NCBI GenBank assembly: GCA_018241745.1
Contig: JAFEDG010000141.1
Coordinates: 92,850 to 156,849, forward strand
From: Pseudomonadota bacterium
GTDB lineage: Bacteria; Pseudomonadota; Gammaproteobacteria; Burkholderiales; Casimicrobiaceae
Direction of reading: 5' to 3'
Length of the DNA stretch: 64,000 nucleotides
Below, in pieces: positions 8,631 to 17,615 of this stretch. The notes beneath the pieces are model-generated. The model saw only the letters and a program-made list of their open reading frames with translations. It ran no database searches and had not been told where the DNA came from. Each line of letters opens with the position of its first letter. The stretch's first letter is position 1. Made by a program: the position numbers and the translations under genes.

Positions 8631-9575
8631 CTACAGCACGTGCCGCGGCGTCCCCGCGACGAACAGTTCGATGTTCTCGACGAGCTGGTCCGCGAGTCCC
8701 TGCATCGCCTCGCGGCTCGCCCATGCGACGTGCGGCGTCAGGATGAAGTTGGGCAGGTCGAGTTGCAGCAGCGGATTGTCGGTGACCGGCGGTTCCTTCG
8801 TCAGCACGTCGAAGCCGGCGCCGCCGAGCTTGCGCGCCCGCAGCGCGGCGGCGAGCGCGGCTTCGTCGACGAGGCCGCCGCGCGCCGTGTTGATCAGCAG
8901 CGCAGTCGGCTTCATCGTCGCGAGCTCCGCGGCGCCGATCATGTTGCGGGTCGCGGGCGTCAGCGGCAGGTGCAGCGTCACGACGTCCGCCTCGCGCAGG
9001 ATCTCCGCCACGCCCGCCGGCGTGACGCCTTCGCCGGGCGCCGCCTGCGGATCGTGGCCCAGCACGCGCATGCCGAACGCACGCCCGATCTGCGCGACGC
9101 GCGCGCCGAGCGCGCCCAGGCCGATGACGCCGAGCGTGCTCCCGGCGAGGTCGTGCACCGGATGGTCCAGCAGGCAGAAGGCCGTCGCCTGCTGCCACTT
9201 GCCGGCCGCGACGTCCGCGCGATACGCGAGCAGGTTGCGCCGCAGCGCCAGCATCAGCATGAACACGTGCTCGGGCAGCGTGGACAGCGCGTAGTTGCGG
9301 ATGTTCGACACGACGACGCCGCGCGCCTTGGCGGCGGCGACGTCGACGCAGTCCGTTCCGGTGGCGGCGACCGCGATCAGCTTCAGGTCCGGCAGCTTCG
9401 CGAGGGCCGCCTCCCGCAGCGGGATCTTGTTGGTGACGGCGATCGTGGCGCCCGCAAGGCGCGCGACGACGTCGGTTTCGGCGGTGCGCGCGTGGTCCTG
9501 CCACGTGTGCGCGAAGCGCGGCGGCCGCAGCGTGGCGTCGAGGCTCGCGCGATCGAGGAAGACGACGCGTTCCAT
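8631..9575 (-). CDS. D-2-hydroxyacid dehydrogenase (NAD-dependent)
   Basis: A 314-residue member of the D-isomer-specific 2-hydroxyacid dehydrogenase family, which interconverts 2-oxoacids and D-2-hydroxyacids. The NAD-binding GLGALG motif lies in LGVIGLGALGARVAQ. The catalytic Arg (TARGGLVDE), the Glu (KEPPVTDNP) and the His (HVAWASRE) are all present in order. The open frame extends to 9737, but the ATG at 9575 gives a normal length and starts 7 bases after the mmsA stop; the longer version would be buried in mmsA. The closest recognisable kin are glycerate/hydroxypyruvate reductases. It is probably co-transcribed with mmsA. A similar dehydrogenase of another subgroup is at 44842. Confidence 0.9.
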   Translation of the reverse strand: MERVVFLDRASLDATLRPPRFAHTWQDHARTAETDVVARLAGATIAVTNKIPLREAALAKLPDLKLIAVAATGTDCVDVAAAKARGVVVSNIRNYALSTLPEHVFMLMLALRRNLLAYRADVAAGKWQQATAFCLLDHPVHDLAGSTLGVIGLGALGARVAQIGRAFGMRVLGHDPQAAPGEGVTPAGVAEILREADVVTLHLPLTPATRNMIGAAELATMKPTALLINTARGGLVDEAALAAALRARKLGGAGFDVLTKEPPVTDNPLLQLDLPNFILTPHVAWASREAMQGLADQLVENIELFVAGTPRHVL

Positions 9576-9582
9576 GCGCCCG

Positions 9583-11103
9583 CTACTTGGCCACCGGCAT
9601 CGCGAACTCGGCGCCCTTGGCGATGCTCGCCGGCCAGCGCTGCATGACGCTCTTCTGCTTCGTGTAGAAGCGCACGCCCTCCTCGCCGTAGGCGTGCATG
9701 TCGCCGAACAGCGAGCGCTTCCAGCCGCCGAAGCCATGCCAGGCCATCGGCACCGGGATCGGCACGTTGATGCCCACCATTCCCACCTGCACGCGGCGCG
9801 CGAACTCGCGCGCGATGTTGCCGTCGCTCGTGTAGCAGGACACGCCGTTGCCGTACTCGTGGCCGTTGACGACCTGCAATGCGGACGTGAAGTCCGGCAC
9901 GCGGACGCACGACAGCACCGGGCCGAATATCTCGTCGCGATAGATGCTCATCGCGGGCGTCACGTGGTCGAACAGCGTCGCGCCGGTGAAGAAGCCGTTC
10001 TCGTGACCGGGGACCTTGTGGCCGCGGCCGTCGACGACGAGCGTCGCCCCTTCGGCGACGCCGCGCGCGACATAGCCTTCGATCCGTTCCAGCGCCGCGC
10101 GCGTCACGATCGGTCCCATTTCCGCCTCGCTGTTCATCGGCTCGCGGATGACGAGCTTCTTGGCGCGCTCCGCGAGCTTGGGCATCAGCTTGTCGGCCGC
10201 GTCGCCGACCAGCACGCCGACGCTGATCGCCATGCAGCGCTCGCCAGCCGAGCCGTACGCGGCGCCGATCAGCGCGTCGACCGCCTGGTCGACGTCCGCA
10301 TCCGGCATCACGACCAGGTGGTTCTTGGCGCCCCCGAGCGCCTGCACGCGCTTGCCCAGCCGCGCGCCCGTCTCGTAGATGTACTGCGCGATCGCCGTCG
10401 AGCCGACGAAGCTCAGTGCGGCGACGTCCGGGTGCTGCAGCAGCGCGTCGACGACGACCTTGTCGCCCTGGACGACGTTGAACACGCCCGGCGGGAAACC
10501 CGCTTCCGTCATCAGCTCCGCCATCCGGATCGATGCCGACGGGTCGCGCTCCGAAGGCTTCAGCACGAACGTGTTGCCACAGGCAATGGCCACCGGGAAC
10601 ATCCAGCACGGCACCATGCACGGGAAGTTGAACGGCGTGATGCCGGCGACGACGCCGAGCGGCTGGCGCAGCGTCCAGTTGTCGATGCCGGTGGACACCT
10701 GGTCCGTGTAATCGCCTTTCAGGAGTTGCGGGATGCCGCAGGCGAACTCGACGATGTCGATGCCGCGCGTCACCTCGCCTTGGGCGTCGCTGAATACCTT
10801 GCCGTGCTCGGCGCTGATCATCGCGGCGATCTCGTCGCGATGCGTGTTCATGAGCTCGAGGAAGCGCAGCATCAGCCGCGCGCGGCGGATCGGCGGCGTG
10901 TCCGCCCAGGCGGGCGCCGCGGCACGCGCGGCCGCGACGGCGAGGTCGACGTCACTCGTGGCGCCGAGATGCACCTGGCGCGCCACGGCGCCCGTGGCCG
11001 GGTTGTAGACCGCCTGCTTGCGGCCACCGGCCGCGTCCACGGGCTGTCCGCCGATGTAGTGGCCGACGTCGGCCGTGGCCGTGTATCCCACGCGTGTGTC
11101 CAT
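9583..11103 (-). CDS. mmsA: Methylmalonate-semialdehyde dehydrogenase, CoA-acylating
   Basis: A 506-residue CoA-dependent aldehyde dehydrogenase that converts (S)-methylmalonate semialdehyde, or malonate semialdehyde, with NAD+ and CoA to propionyl-CoA or acetyl-CoA plus CO2, in valine, beta-alanine and inositol breakdown. MmsA-specific segments are [31 protein letters not shown] and the active-site stretch GSAGERCMA with nucleophile Cys290. Length agrees with the family. It is followed by the D-2-hydroxyacid dehydrogenase (7 bases). A 3-hydroxyisobutyrate-dehydrogenase-like enzyme at 25925 could make its substrate, but the two genes are 15 kb apart. Identification is by family motifs and is firm at the family level. 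Confidence 0.9.
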   Translation of the reverse strand: MDTRVGYTATADVGHYIGGQPVDAAGGRKQAVYNPATGAVARQVHLGATSDVDLAVAAARAAAPAWADTPPIRRARLMLRFLELMNTHRDEIAAMISAEHGKVFSDAQGEVTRGIDIVEFACGIPQLLKGDYTDQVSTGIDNWTLRQPLGVVAGITPFNFPCMVPCWMFPVAIACGNTFVLKPSERDPSASIRMAELMTEAGFPPGVFNVVQGDKVVVDALLQHPDVAALSFVGSTAIAQYIYETGARLGKRVQALGGAKNHLVVMPDADVDQAVDALIGAAYGSAGERCMAISVGVLVGDAADKLMPKLAERAKKLVIREPMNSEAEMGPIVTRAALERIEGYVARGVAEGATLVVDGRGHKVPGHENGFFTGATLFDHVTPAMSIYRDEIFGPVLSCVRVPDFTSALQVVNGHEYGNGVSCYTSDGNIAREFARRVQVGMVGINVPIPVPMAWHGFGGWKRSLFGDMHAYGEEGVRFYTKQKSVMQRWPASIAKGAEFAMPVAK

Positions 11104-11168
11104 GGCGCCTCCTGTCGCGCTCGATCCCGGTCAGGTTACCACCGCCGGGCCGCGACCCCGGCCACGCG

Positions 11169-12092
11169 TCAAGCGACGCGCTGGTAGTAGAGATTCTGCG
11201 GGTGGCGCGCCTGGGCGAAGAACAGCCAGCGGTCCGCGACGAGCCCGGGCGCCTGCACGAGCACGGCAAGCCACCAGGGTGCGATCGCGCCGGTTGCCAG
11301 CGCCCACGCGATGCACGCGGCCGGTAGCACGAAGCCCGCCACGAGCGCGATGAGCTTCACGTTGCGCACGGTGGCCGCCGTGGCGTGGTGGAAGAACTCG
11401 CGCGTGTTGAACGCGCCCGCGGACATGCCCATCGAGATCTGGCGGATCGGCGTGGCCGTGATCCCGGTGGCCGTGCGTAGCGTCGACCGTGGCTTCAACG
11501 CGGCGTTGCGCCGCAACGACAGCACGCGCGCGACGCCGGCCAGCAGCGTCGCGACGAGGGCCGACGCCCCGGCCGCCGCGAGCAGTGGCGTTTCGGCCAG
11601 CGTCGCCGCCAGCGCGCATGCCAGCGTGAGCCCAGCGGCCAGCCCGGTGAACGAGAACGTGACCAGCGTGAACGGGTGGGCCCATTCGGCGATGAAGCGC
11701 AGGCACGCGTAGATCATCGCCGTGCAGACCCACAGGGCGACGGCGAGCAGCAACGCGAGCAGCGGCGGCCACGGTGCGCTCGTGCCGCGCGCCACGAGCC
11801 ACGCCCACAGCACGGCAGCGGCGATGAACGCCGGCAGCACGATCACCTCGCGCGACAGCCACGAGGTCCGCCAGCGCGCGGCGGCACGCCACGCCCGCTC
11901 CGGACGGCCCAGGTGGAAGAACGACGCGGCCAGCGCAACGATGGCGAGCACCGCCGCGCAGCCGAGCGCGATCACCTGGTAGCCGCGCGACATCGGCACG
12001 CCGGAGAGCGCTGCGAGCGCCAGCGCGACGACGACGCCCTGCGCGGTACCCGACAGCGTCGTCAGGAAGATGACGGAAAACGCAGGGTTCAT
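11169..12092 (-). CDS. Membrane anchor subunit of molybdo-oxidoreductase (SoeC/DmsC type)
   Basis: A 307-residue, eight-helix membrane protein of the DmsC family, which anchors a molybdenum/Fe-S enzyme to the inner membrane and exchanges electrons with quinone. Recognisable points are MNPAFSVIFLTTLSGTAQG at the N-terminus, FFHLGRPERAWRA and SREV in the first third, and YYQRVA at the C-terminus, which recurs in SoeC-like anchors. I took the ATG at 12092, which overlaps the Fe-S subunit stop as ATGA. It is the last gene of a three-gene operon with 12089 and 12723. It carries no cofactor motif of its own beyond possible helix histidines. Confidence 0.85.
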   Translation of the reverse strand: MNPAFSVIFLTTLSGTAQGVVVALALAALSGVPMSRGYQVIALGCAAVLAIVALAASFFHLGRPERAWRAAARWRTSWLSREVIVLPAFIAAAVLWAWLVARGTSAPWPPLLALLLAVALWVCTAMIYACLRFIAEWAHPFTLVTFSFTGLAAGLTLACALAATLAETPLLAAAGASALVATLLAGVARVLSLRRNAALKPRSTLRTATGITATPIRQISMGMSAGAFNTREFFHHATAATVRNVKLIALVAGFVLPAACIAWALATGAIAPWWLAVLVQAPGLVADRWLFFAQARHPQNLYYQRVA

Positions 12093-12712
12093 GGCGCCTT
12101 GTTGACGCGGCGCGGCAGGTAGTGATTGGCGGGCTTCGTGTCCCACTCCGGCATCAACGGGTAACCGTCGCGCTCGCGGATCGCCTGCGCCACGTCCGAC
12201 TGCGGGTCGTGGATGTCGCCGAAGAGCCGCGCGTTGGTCGGGCAGGCCTTCACGCACGCCGGCTTGCGGTCGTCCGGCGCCAGCGCCTCGTCGTGGATGC
12301 GGTCGACGCACAGCGTGCACTTGGTCATCACCTGCCGCCCCTCGTCCAGCTCGCGCGCGCCGTACGGGCAGGCCCATGCGCAGTACTTGCAGCCGATGCA
12401 CTTGTCGTAGTCGACGAGGACGATGCCGTCCTCCTTGCGCTTGTAGCTCGCGCCGGTCGGGCACACCGGGACGCACGGCGGGTCTTCGCAGTGGAGGCAG
12501 CTCTTCGGGAAGTGAATCGTTTCCGTATCCGGGAACGTGCCCGCCTCGTACGTCTGCACGCGGTTGAAGAACGTGCCGGTGGGGTCGGCTGCATAGGCGT
12601 GCTGGTCCGTCAGCGGCCCGGCGGCGCCGCCGGTGTTCCATTCCTTGCACGACGTCACGCAGGCGTGACAGCCGACGCAGACGTTGAGGTCGATGACGAG
12701 GGCGAGTTGCAT
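12089..12712 (-). CDS. 4Fe-4S ferredoxin-type electron-transfer subunit (SoeB/DmsB type)
   Basis: A 207-residue protein with four ferredoxin-type cysteine groups in the DmsB/PhsB arrangement: CVGCHACVTSC, CLHCEDPPCVPVC, CIGCKYCAWAC and CTLC...CVKAC. It carries electrons between the molybdenum subunit and the membrane anchor through four [4Fe-4S] clusters. There is no Tat or Sec signal. The frame could start at 12790, but the ATG at 12712 gives the canonical MQLALVIDLNVCVGC start and avoids a 68-base overlap with the catalytic gene. The spacing to the upstream gene is 10 bases and the stop overlaps the anchor start. Confidence 0.9.
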   Translation of the reverse strand: MQLALVIDLNVCVGCHACVTSCKEWNTGGAAGPLTDQHAYAADPTGTFFNRVQTYEAGTFPDTETIHFPKSCLHCEDPPCVPVCPTGASYKRKEDGIVLVDYDKCIGCKYCAWACPYGARELDEGRQVMTKCTLCVDRIHDEALAPDDRKPACVKACPTNARLFGDIHDPQSDVAQAIRERDGYPLMPEWDTKPANHYLPRRVNKAP

Positions 12713-12736
12713 GGGTCCGACGCTATTTTTCCGCTG
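12713..12736 (-). repeat. Degenerate single copy of the GGGTCCGACCC dispersed repeat
   Basis: GGGTCCGACGCTATTTTTCC differs from the intact copies at 39233 and 48242 by one C-to-G change in the short hairpin and one extra T. It covers the junction of the catalytic and Fe-S genes and supplies the catalytic gene's stop codon on the reverse strand. Confidence 0.55.
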
Positions 12737-15629
12737 AATCGTGGGGCGCCGCGGCACGCGCATCGACATCGGGTCGAGCCCATTGGACATGCGGCGAGGT
12801 CTCGTCGCCTTCCGCCGGCGTGATCCGCACGCGCACGTCGTACCACCCGGCCTGGCCGGTGACGGGGTCGGAGTTGCTGATCCGCCGCTCGCCCAACGGC
12901 AGCGTGTCGGCGATCAGGTGGTTGAGCAGGAAGCCCTTGCGCGACTCGTCGGCCCCTGGCGCGAGATGCCACGCGCCGTCGGCCTTGCCGATCGCGTTCC
13001 ACGTCCACACCGTCCCCGGCTCGACCGCCTCGCTGTCGCGCAGCATGCAGCGGACGCGTCCCCACGGGCTTTCGATCCAGCACCAGCCGCCGTCGGCGAT
13101 GCCCGCGGCCCGTGCGGTCTTCGGGTGGACGAACAGGTAGTTGTGGCTGTGGATCTGGCGCAGCCACGCGTTCTGCGAATCCCACGAGTGGTACATCGCC
13201 ATCGGCCGCTGCGTGATCGCGTTCAGCGGGAACGCCTCGGTGTCCGTCACCGCCTCCTCGAGCGGCGGGTACCAGAACGGCAGCGGGTCGAAGTATTTCA
13301 CGACGCGCTCGCGCAGGTGCGCCGGGGGTTGCCGCCCGCCGCCCTTGCCCTCTGCCGCGAGCCGGAACGTCTGCAGCGAATCCTGGTACAGCGCGAGCTG
13401 CACCGGGTCGTTGCGCTGCCGCCATCCCTTCTCCTTGGCGAAGTCGAGATAGGCACGGTTCCAGTTGCGCATGAACTGCATGTCGCGCGGCAGGTGGTAC
13501 TGGAACACGCAGTTGTTCTCGGCGTAGCGCTGCCACTGGTCGGGATTGGGTTCCCCGCGCAGCGGCGACTCGCCGTCCTTGCCGCGCCAGCCCATCAGGA
13601 AGCCGATGCCCGGCGCGGGCTGGAAGTTGACGACGAAGTCCGGGTAGTCACGGAACTTGCGCGAACCGTCCGCGTTGACGAACGCGGGGAACTTGAGCCG
13701 CGTCGCGAGCTCGACGATCACTTCCTGGAACGGCCGGCACTCGCCGAGCGGCGGCACGACCGGCACCCGCACCGAGTCGACCGGGCCGTCGAACTCCGAG
13801 ATCGGCCGGTCGAGCATGCTCATCACGTCATGGCGCTCGAGGTAGGTCGTGTCGGGCAGCACGAGGTCGGCAAACGCGACCATCTCGCTCTGGAACGCGT
13901 CGGCGACGACGATGAACGGGATCCGGTACTCGCCGTCGTCAGGATCGCGCGCATTCAGCATCGCGCGCACGCCCTCGGTGTTCATCGTCGAGTTCCACGC
14001 CATGTTGGCCATGAAGATCATCAGCGTGTCGAGGCGGTACGGGTCGCCGTTGACCGCATTCGTGATGACGTTGTGCATCAGCCCGTGCGCCGACAGCGGG
14101 TGCTCCCACGAAAACGCGTGGTCGATGCGGATCGGCGAGCCGTCGGCGTTGATCGCAAGCTCGTCGGGGCTCGCCGGAAAGCCGAGCGGCGCCGCGTTGA
14201 GCGGCGTGTTCGGCTGGATCATCTCCGGTGAATTGAACGCGCGGTAATTCGGCACGATGTGGCGCGGATACGGCGCCTTGTGGCGGAAGCCGCCCGGGGC
14301 GTCGATCGTGCCCAGCACGCTCATCAGGACCGACAGCGCGCGCACGGTCTGGAATCCATTCGAGTGCGCCGCAAGCCCGCGCATCGCATGGAACGCGACG
14401 GGCCGCGCCGTGGTCGTCGGGTGGACCTTGCCCCACGCATCGGTCCATTCGATCGGCAGCTCGAACGCCTGGTTAAGCGCGACGTCGCCCATCTCGCGCG
14501 CAAGCGCCACGATCCGCGCGGCCGGAATGCCGGTGATCGCGCTGGCCCACTCGGGCGTGCACGGCGCGACGCGCTCGCGCAGCAGCTGGAACGACGGCGC
14601 GACAGGCGTGCCGTCGTCCAGCGCATAGCGGCCTTCGAGCGCGGGCTCGCAGCCGTCGGCGATGCCTTCCGGATAGGCGTGCAGGATGCGCCCGCTCGCC
14701 TTGTCGTACACGAGCTTGTTGTGCGGATTGCGGCCGTCGCCCGGCGGGCCGGCCGCCGGGTCGAACGCGAACAGCCCATCGCGCTCGCCGCCGTCCAGCA
14801 CGACGAGCTGCGGCGCGTTGGTGTACCGCGCAAGGAACGCGCGATCGACGCGCTCCTCGCCGATCAGCACGTGCAGCATCGCCATGAACAGCGCGCCATC
14901 GGTGCCCGGCTTGATCGGGATCCATTCGTCGGCGATCGCCGAGTAGCCGGTGCGCACCGGGTTGATCGACACGAAGCGCCCGCCGCGGCGCTTGAACGCG
15001 CTGATCGCGATCTTCAGCGGGTTGCTGTGGTGGTCTTCCGCCGTGCCGATCATCACGAACAGCTTCGCGCGGTCGAGGTCCGGACCGCCGAATTCCCAGA
15101 AGCTGCCGCCGATCGTGTAGATCATGCCGGCCGCCATGTTCACCGAGCAGAAACCGCCGTGCGCCGCGTAGTTGGGCGTGCCGAACTGCCGCGCGAACAG
15201 TCCGGTGAGCGCCTGCATCTGGTCGCGGCCGGTGAAGAACGCGAACTTCCGCGGATCCGTCGCGCGGATGCGCGCGAGCCGTTCGACGAGGATCGCGTAC
15301 GCACGCTCCCACGAAATGGGCTCGAACTGGCCTGCGCCGCGCTCGGTGCCCGGCTTGCGCAGCAGCGGCTGCGTGAGGCGCGCGGGCGAGTACTGCTTCA
15401 TGATCCCGGCCGAGCCCTTGGCGCAGATCACGCCCTTGTTGAGGGGATGGTCGGGATTGCCATCGATGTAGCGGACCTTGCCGGCCTCGAGGTGCACGCG
15501 GATGCCGCAGCGACACGCGCACATGTAGCACGTCGTTGTCTTCACGTCGCGCTGGACGTCCGGCGCGGGAGTGGCCGTCGGATCGTGCAAGGGCGCGCTG
15601 CCGAATTGCCGCGCGAACCAGTTCAGCAA
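12723..15629 (-). CDS. Molybdopterin oxidoreductase catalytic subunit (SoeA-like sulfite dehydrogenase candidate)
   Basis: A 968-residue bis-MGD molybdoenzyme. The N-terminal [4Fe-4S] site is Cys34, Cys37, Cys41 and Cys69 (CYMCACRC, then VICAKG), with an additional Cys39. The probable molybdenum ligand is Cys161 in HGGFCSVN. No twin-arginine signal is present, so the enzyme should face the cytoplasm. Catalytic, Fe-S and DmsC-type subunits in this order, plus a cytoplasmic catalytic subunit, match SoeABC, the membrane-bound sulfite dehydrogenase of sulfur and organosulfonate oxidisers. Thiosulfate/polysulfide reductases and DMSO reductase share the layout but usually carry Tat signals. The last codons and TAG stop lie inside a degenerate copy of a dispersed repeat (12713). 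Family is certain; the sulfite assignment is moderate. Confidence 0.85.
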   Translation of the reverse strand: MLNWFARQFGSAPLHDPTATPAPDVQRDVKTTTCYMCACRCGIRVHLEAGKVRYIDGNPDHPLNKGVICAKGSAGIMKQYSPARLTQPLLRKPGTERGAGQFEPISWERAYAILVERLARIRATDPRKFAFFTGRDQMQALTGLFARQFGTPNYAAHGGFCSVNMAAGMIYTIGGSFWEFGGPDLDRAKLFVMIGTAEDHHSNPLKIAISAFKRRGGRFVSINPVRTGYSAIADEWIPIKPGTDGALFMAMLHVLIGEERVDRAFLARYTNAPQLVVLDGGERDGLFAFDPAAGPPGDGRNPHNKLVYDKASGRILHAYPEGIADGCEPALEGRYALDDGTPVAPSFQLLRERVAPCTPEWASAITGIPAARIVALAREMGDVALNQAFELPIEWTDAWGKVHPTTTARPVAFHAMRGLAAHSNGFQTVRALSVLMSVLGTIDAPGGFRHKAPYPRHIVPNYRAFNSPEMIQPNTPLNAAPLGFPASPDELAINADGSPIRIDHAFSWEHPLSAHGLMHNVITNAVNGDPYRLDTLMIFMANMAWNSTMNTEGVRAMLNARDPDDGEYRIPFIVVADAFQSEMVAFADLVLPDTTYLERHDVMSMLDRPISEFDGPVDSVRVPVVPPLGECRPFQEVIVELATRLKFPAFVNADGSRKFRDYPDFVVNFQPAPGIGFLMGWRGKDGESPLRGEPNPDQWQRYAENNCVFQYHLPRDMQFMRNWNRAYLDFAKEKGWRQRNDPVQLALYQDSLQTFRLAAEGKGGGRQPPAHLRERVVKYFDPLPFWYPPLEEAVTDTEAFPLNAITQRPMAMYHSWDSQNAWLRQIHSHNYLFVHPKTARAAGIADGGWCWIESPWGRVRCMLRDSEAVEPGTVWTWNAIGKADGAWHLAPGADESRKGFLLNHLIADTLPLGERRISNSDPVTGQAGWYDVRVRITPAEGDETSPHVQWARPDVDARAAAPHDSAEK

Positions 15630-15773
15630 GGGCGTACTCCAGCGTGCGTGCGCGCGCCTGCGGCGCGATGCGTGCGTGCGTCGATCATGGGTGCGGCATG
15701 ATAACGGCTAACGCGTGCTGTCGCAGGTTCTGGCGACGAGGCGGCTCAAATTCCGAGACTTCGTCGACGTGGA

Positions 15774-16748
15774 TCATTCCGCATGGATGCCGGAGCGCTG
15801 CACGAGATCGCGATACTGCCGGATGTCGTCCTTGATCAGGCCCGCGAACTGCTCCGGGGAATCGGGCGCCGCGTTCGTGTCGAGGCGCGCGAGCTGGTCG
15901 CGTACCCCGGGGTCGTTGAGTGCCCTGACCATCGCAGCGTTCAATGAATCCACCTGCGCACGCGGCGTACCGGCCGGTGCCAGTATCCCGTACCACTGGA
16001 CCACGCGATAACCCGGCAGGAGCTCGCCCATCGTCGGCACGTCGGGCAGCGATTCGACGCGGCGCTCCCCGGTGACCGCGAGTATCCGCAACGTTCCGGC
16101 CTTGACGTGCTGCGTGACTGTCGGGAGGCTTGCGAACGCGAAGGCGACCTCGCCGCCCAGCAGCGCGGTGACCATCGGGCCGCCGCCCTTGTATGGAACG
16201 TGTACGACGTCCACGTGCGCGAGGAGCTTGAACATTTCGCCGGCGAGGTGGGGTCCGCCCAGGTTGCCGGTCGACGCAAAGTTGAGCGCGCCCGGCTTGG
16301 CCTTGGCGAGTGCGATCAGCTGCTTCACGTTGTGGGCCGGAGACGATGCCGGCACCACCAGCGCGTACGCCGAAGTGCCGATCAATCCCACAGGAGCGAA
16401 CCCGTCGACTGCGTCGTAAGGAAGGTCGCGGTACGCCGCCGGGATGATGGCGTTGGGGCCGACATTGCCGAGCAGCAGCGTGTATCCATCCGGCACCGCC
16501 TTGGCGACGAGTTCGGTGCCAATCCGGCCGCTGGCACCTGGCCGGTTGTCGATGACGAACGACTGCCCGAGCTGCTTCTCGAGGGCGACTGCCATCACGC
16601 GCGCGGCAGCGTCGGCACCTCCGGCGGGCGGATAGGGCACGATCAGGTGGACCGGATGGTCCGGATACGCGGCGAGCGCGCTGCCCTGCGCACTTGCCCC
16701 GACGATGACCACCGCGAGCGACGCGACCAGCATTCGATACGGATTCAT
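15774..16748 (-). CDS. Bug/TctC-family periplasmic solute receptor
   Basis: A 324-residue member of the tripartite tricarboxylate transporter receptor (Bug) family, greatly expanded in Burkholderiales. It has a signal peptide (residues 1-27, hydrophobic LVASLAVVIVGASAQGSALA, cleavage before YPDHP) and the family motifs LIVPYPPAGGADAAAR, DNRPGASGRIGTE and HVPYKGGGPM. It binds small carboxylates in the periplasm. The ATG at 16748 follows GGAGGAGGAAGCC and gives a proper signal, so I prefer it to the upstream start at 16787. No TctA/TctB membrane genes are present, as is usual for Bug proteins. It stands 72 bases downstream of the GntR gene on the same strand and may report on the same substrate. 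Confidence 0.92.
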   Translation of the reverse strand: MNPYRMLVASLAVVIVGASAQGSALAAYPDHPVHLIVPYPPAGGADAAARVMAVALEKQLGQSFVIDNRPGASGRIGTELVAKAVPDGYTLLLGNVGPNAIIPAAYRDLPYDAVDGFAPVGLIGTSAYALVVPASSPAHNVKQLIALAKAKPGALNFASTGNLGGPHLAGEMFKLLAHVDVVHVPYKGGGPMVTALLGGEVAFAFASLPTVTQHVKAGTLRILAVTGERRVESLPDVPTMGELLPGYRVVQWYGILAPAGTPRAQVDSLNAAMVRALNDPGVRDQLARLDTNAAPDSPEQFAGLIKDDIRQYRDLVQRSGIHAE

Positions 16749-16820
16749 GGCTTCCTCCTCCTCGTGAACGCCGCCGTTGCGGCGCACGCCGCCGTTGGCG
16801 GCGATGGACGATGCGCGTGG

Positions 16821-17501
16821 CTAACCGACGCTTGCCCGCCTCGATCGCGCGGACGACGTTATGCCGAGTGCGCCAATCGCGAGCGCGGCAGCGCGGCGGA
16901 TATGCTCTTCGGCAGCCTTGCGCGCGGCGGCCGGGCTTCGCCGGGCGAGCGCTTCCATGATCGCCTTGGCGCCATCGACCGTTTCGCGCATGCGGGCGGC
17001 TCGATCGACGTCGAGTCCCCGGATCAAGGTCACGCGCGCGCGCAGCAACCGCAGTACGCGCTTCAGCTCGGCGTTGCCGGCGATGTCGTAAAGGCGATCG
17101 TAGAACGTCGTCTTCGCGTGCTGGAGCGCATTGAAGTCACCGGCCGCGACGGCACGCGTCATCGCCACGAGATCGGTGCGCAGGTCCGCGAGGTCAGCGG
17201 GGGTCACGCGCTTCGCGCATTCCGCGCAAGCGTAGCCTTCCAGCTCGGCGCGCAACGCATAGGCGTCCGCCGCACCCCCGGCATCCAGGCTCGCCACCGC
17301 CGGGCCCTTGTTGGGCGTCAACACCAGCAGGCCTTCGGCTTCCAGCTGGCGCAGGGCTTCGCGCAACGTCGTGCGGCTGACGCCCAGCTGCTCGCATAGC
17401 TCGCGCTCGACGAGCTTGCCTCCGGGCTCGAACACGCACTCGGTAATCGCGTTGCGCAGGATTTCCACCACCTGCAACCGCAATGGACGGGGCGTCGCCA
17501 T
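16821..17501 (-). CDS. GntR-family regulator, FadR/FCD subfamily
   Basis: A regulator with an N-terminal winged helix (residues about 5-70; VERELCEQLGVSRTTLREAL is the recognition region) and a C-terminal helical FCD ligand domain that normally binds a carboxylate. I give the ATG at 17501 (226 residues, MATPRP), normal for the subfamily. An in-frame ATG at 17558 would add 19 residues but lies in the middle of a palindromic site (17551). The frame itself extends to 17750 without conserved sequence. It is divergent from the hotdog/CitE-like pair at 17616, and the Bug receptor follows downstream. It probably represses both directions. Effector unknown. Confidence 0.88.
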   Translation of the reverse strand: MATPRPLRLQVVEILRNAITECVFEPGGKLVERELCEQLGVSRTTLREALRQLEAEGLLVLTPNKGPAVASLDAGGAADAYALRAELEGYACAECAKRVTPADLADLRTDLVAMTRAVAAGDFNALQHAKTTFYDRLYDIAGNAELKRVLRLLRARVTLIRGLDVDRAARMRETVDGAKAIMEALARRSPAAARKAAEEHIRRAAALAIGALGITSSARSRRASVG

Positions 17502-17550
17502 CAACAAGCCGCTAGCCGCCGTCGTGCCCCCCGGTACCCGATTGACTCGA

Positions 17551-17563
17551 ATTGTCATACAAT
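17551..17563. promoter_or_regulatory. Palindromic operator, probable GntR/FCD site
   Basis: ATTGT CAT ACAAT is a perfect 5-bp inverted repeat. FadR-subfamily GntR proteins commonly bind TTGT-ACAA-type palindromes such as ATTGTATACAAT. It lies between the divergent GntR gene (50 bases from the start given) and the hotdog gene (53 bases). This supports autoregulation and argues against the longer GntR start, whose ATG would be the centre of the operator. Binding is inferred. Confidence 0.6.
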
Positions 17564-17615
17564 CGACGATATTACGTTCTGGACCAATGCGCAAGCCTTC
17601 GTTGCCCCTGACGCG

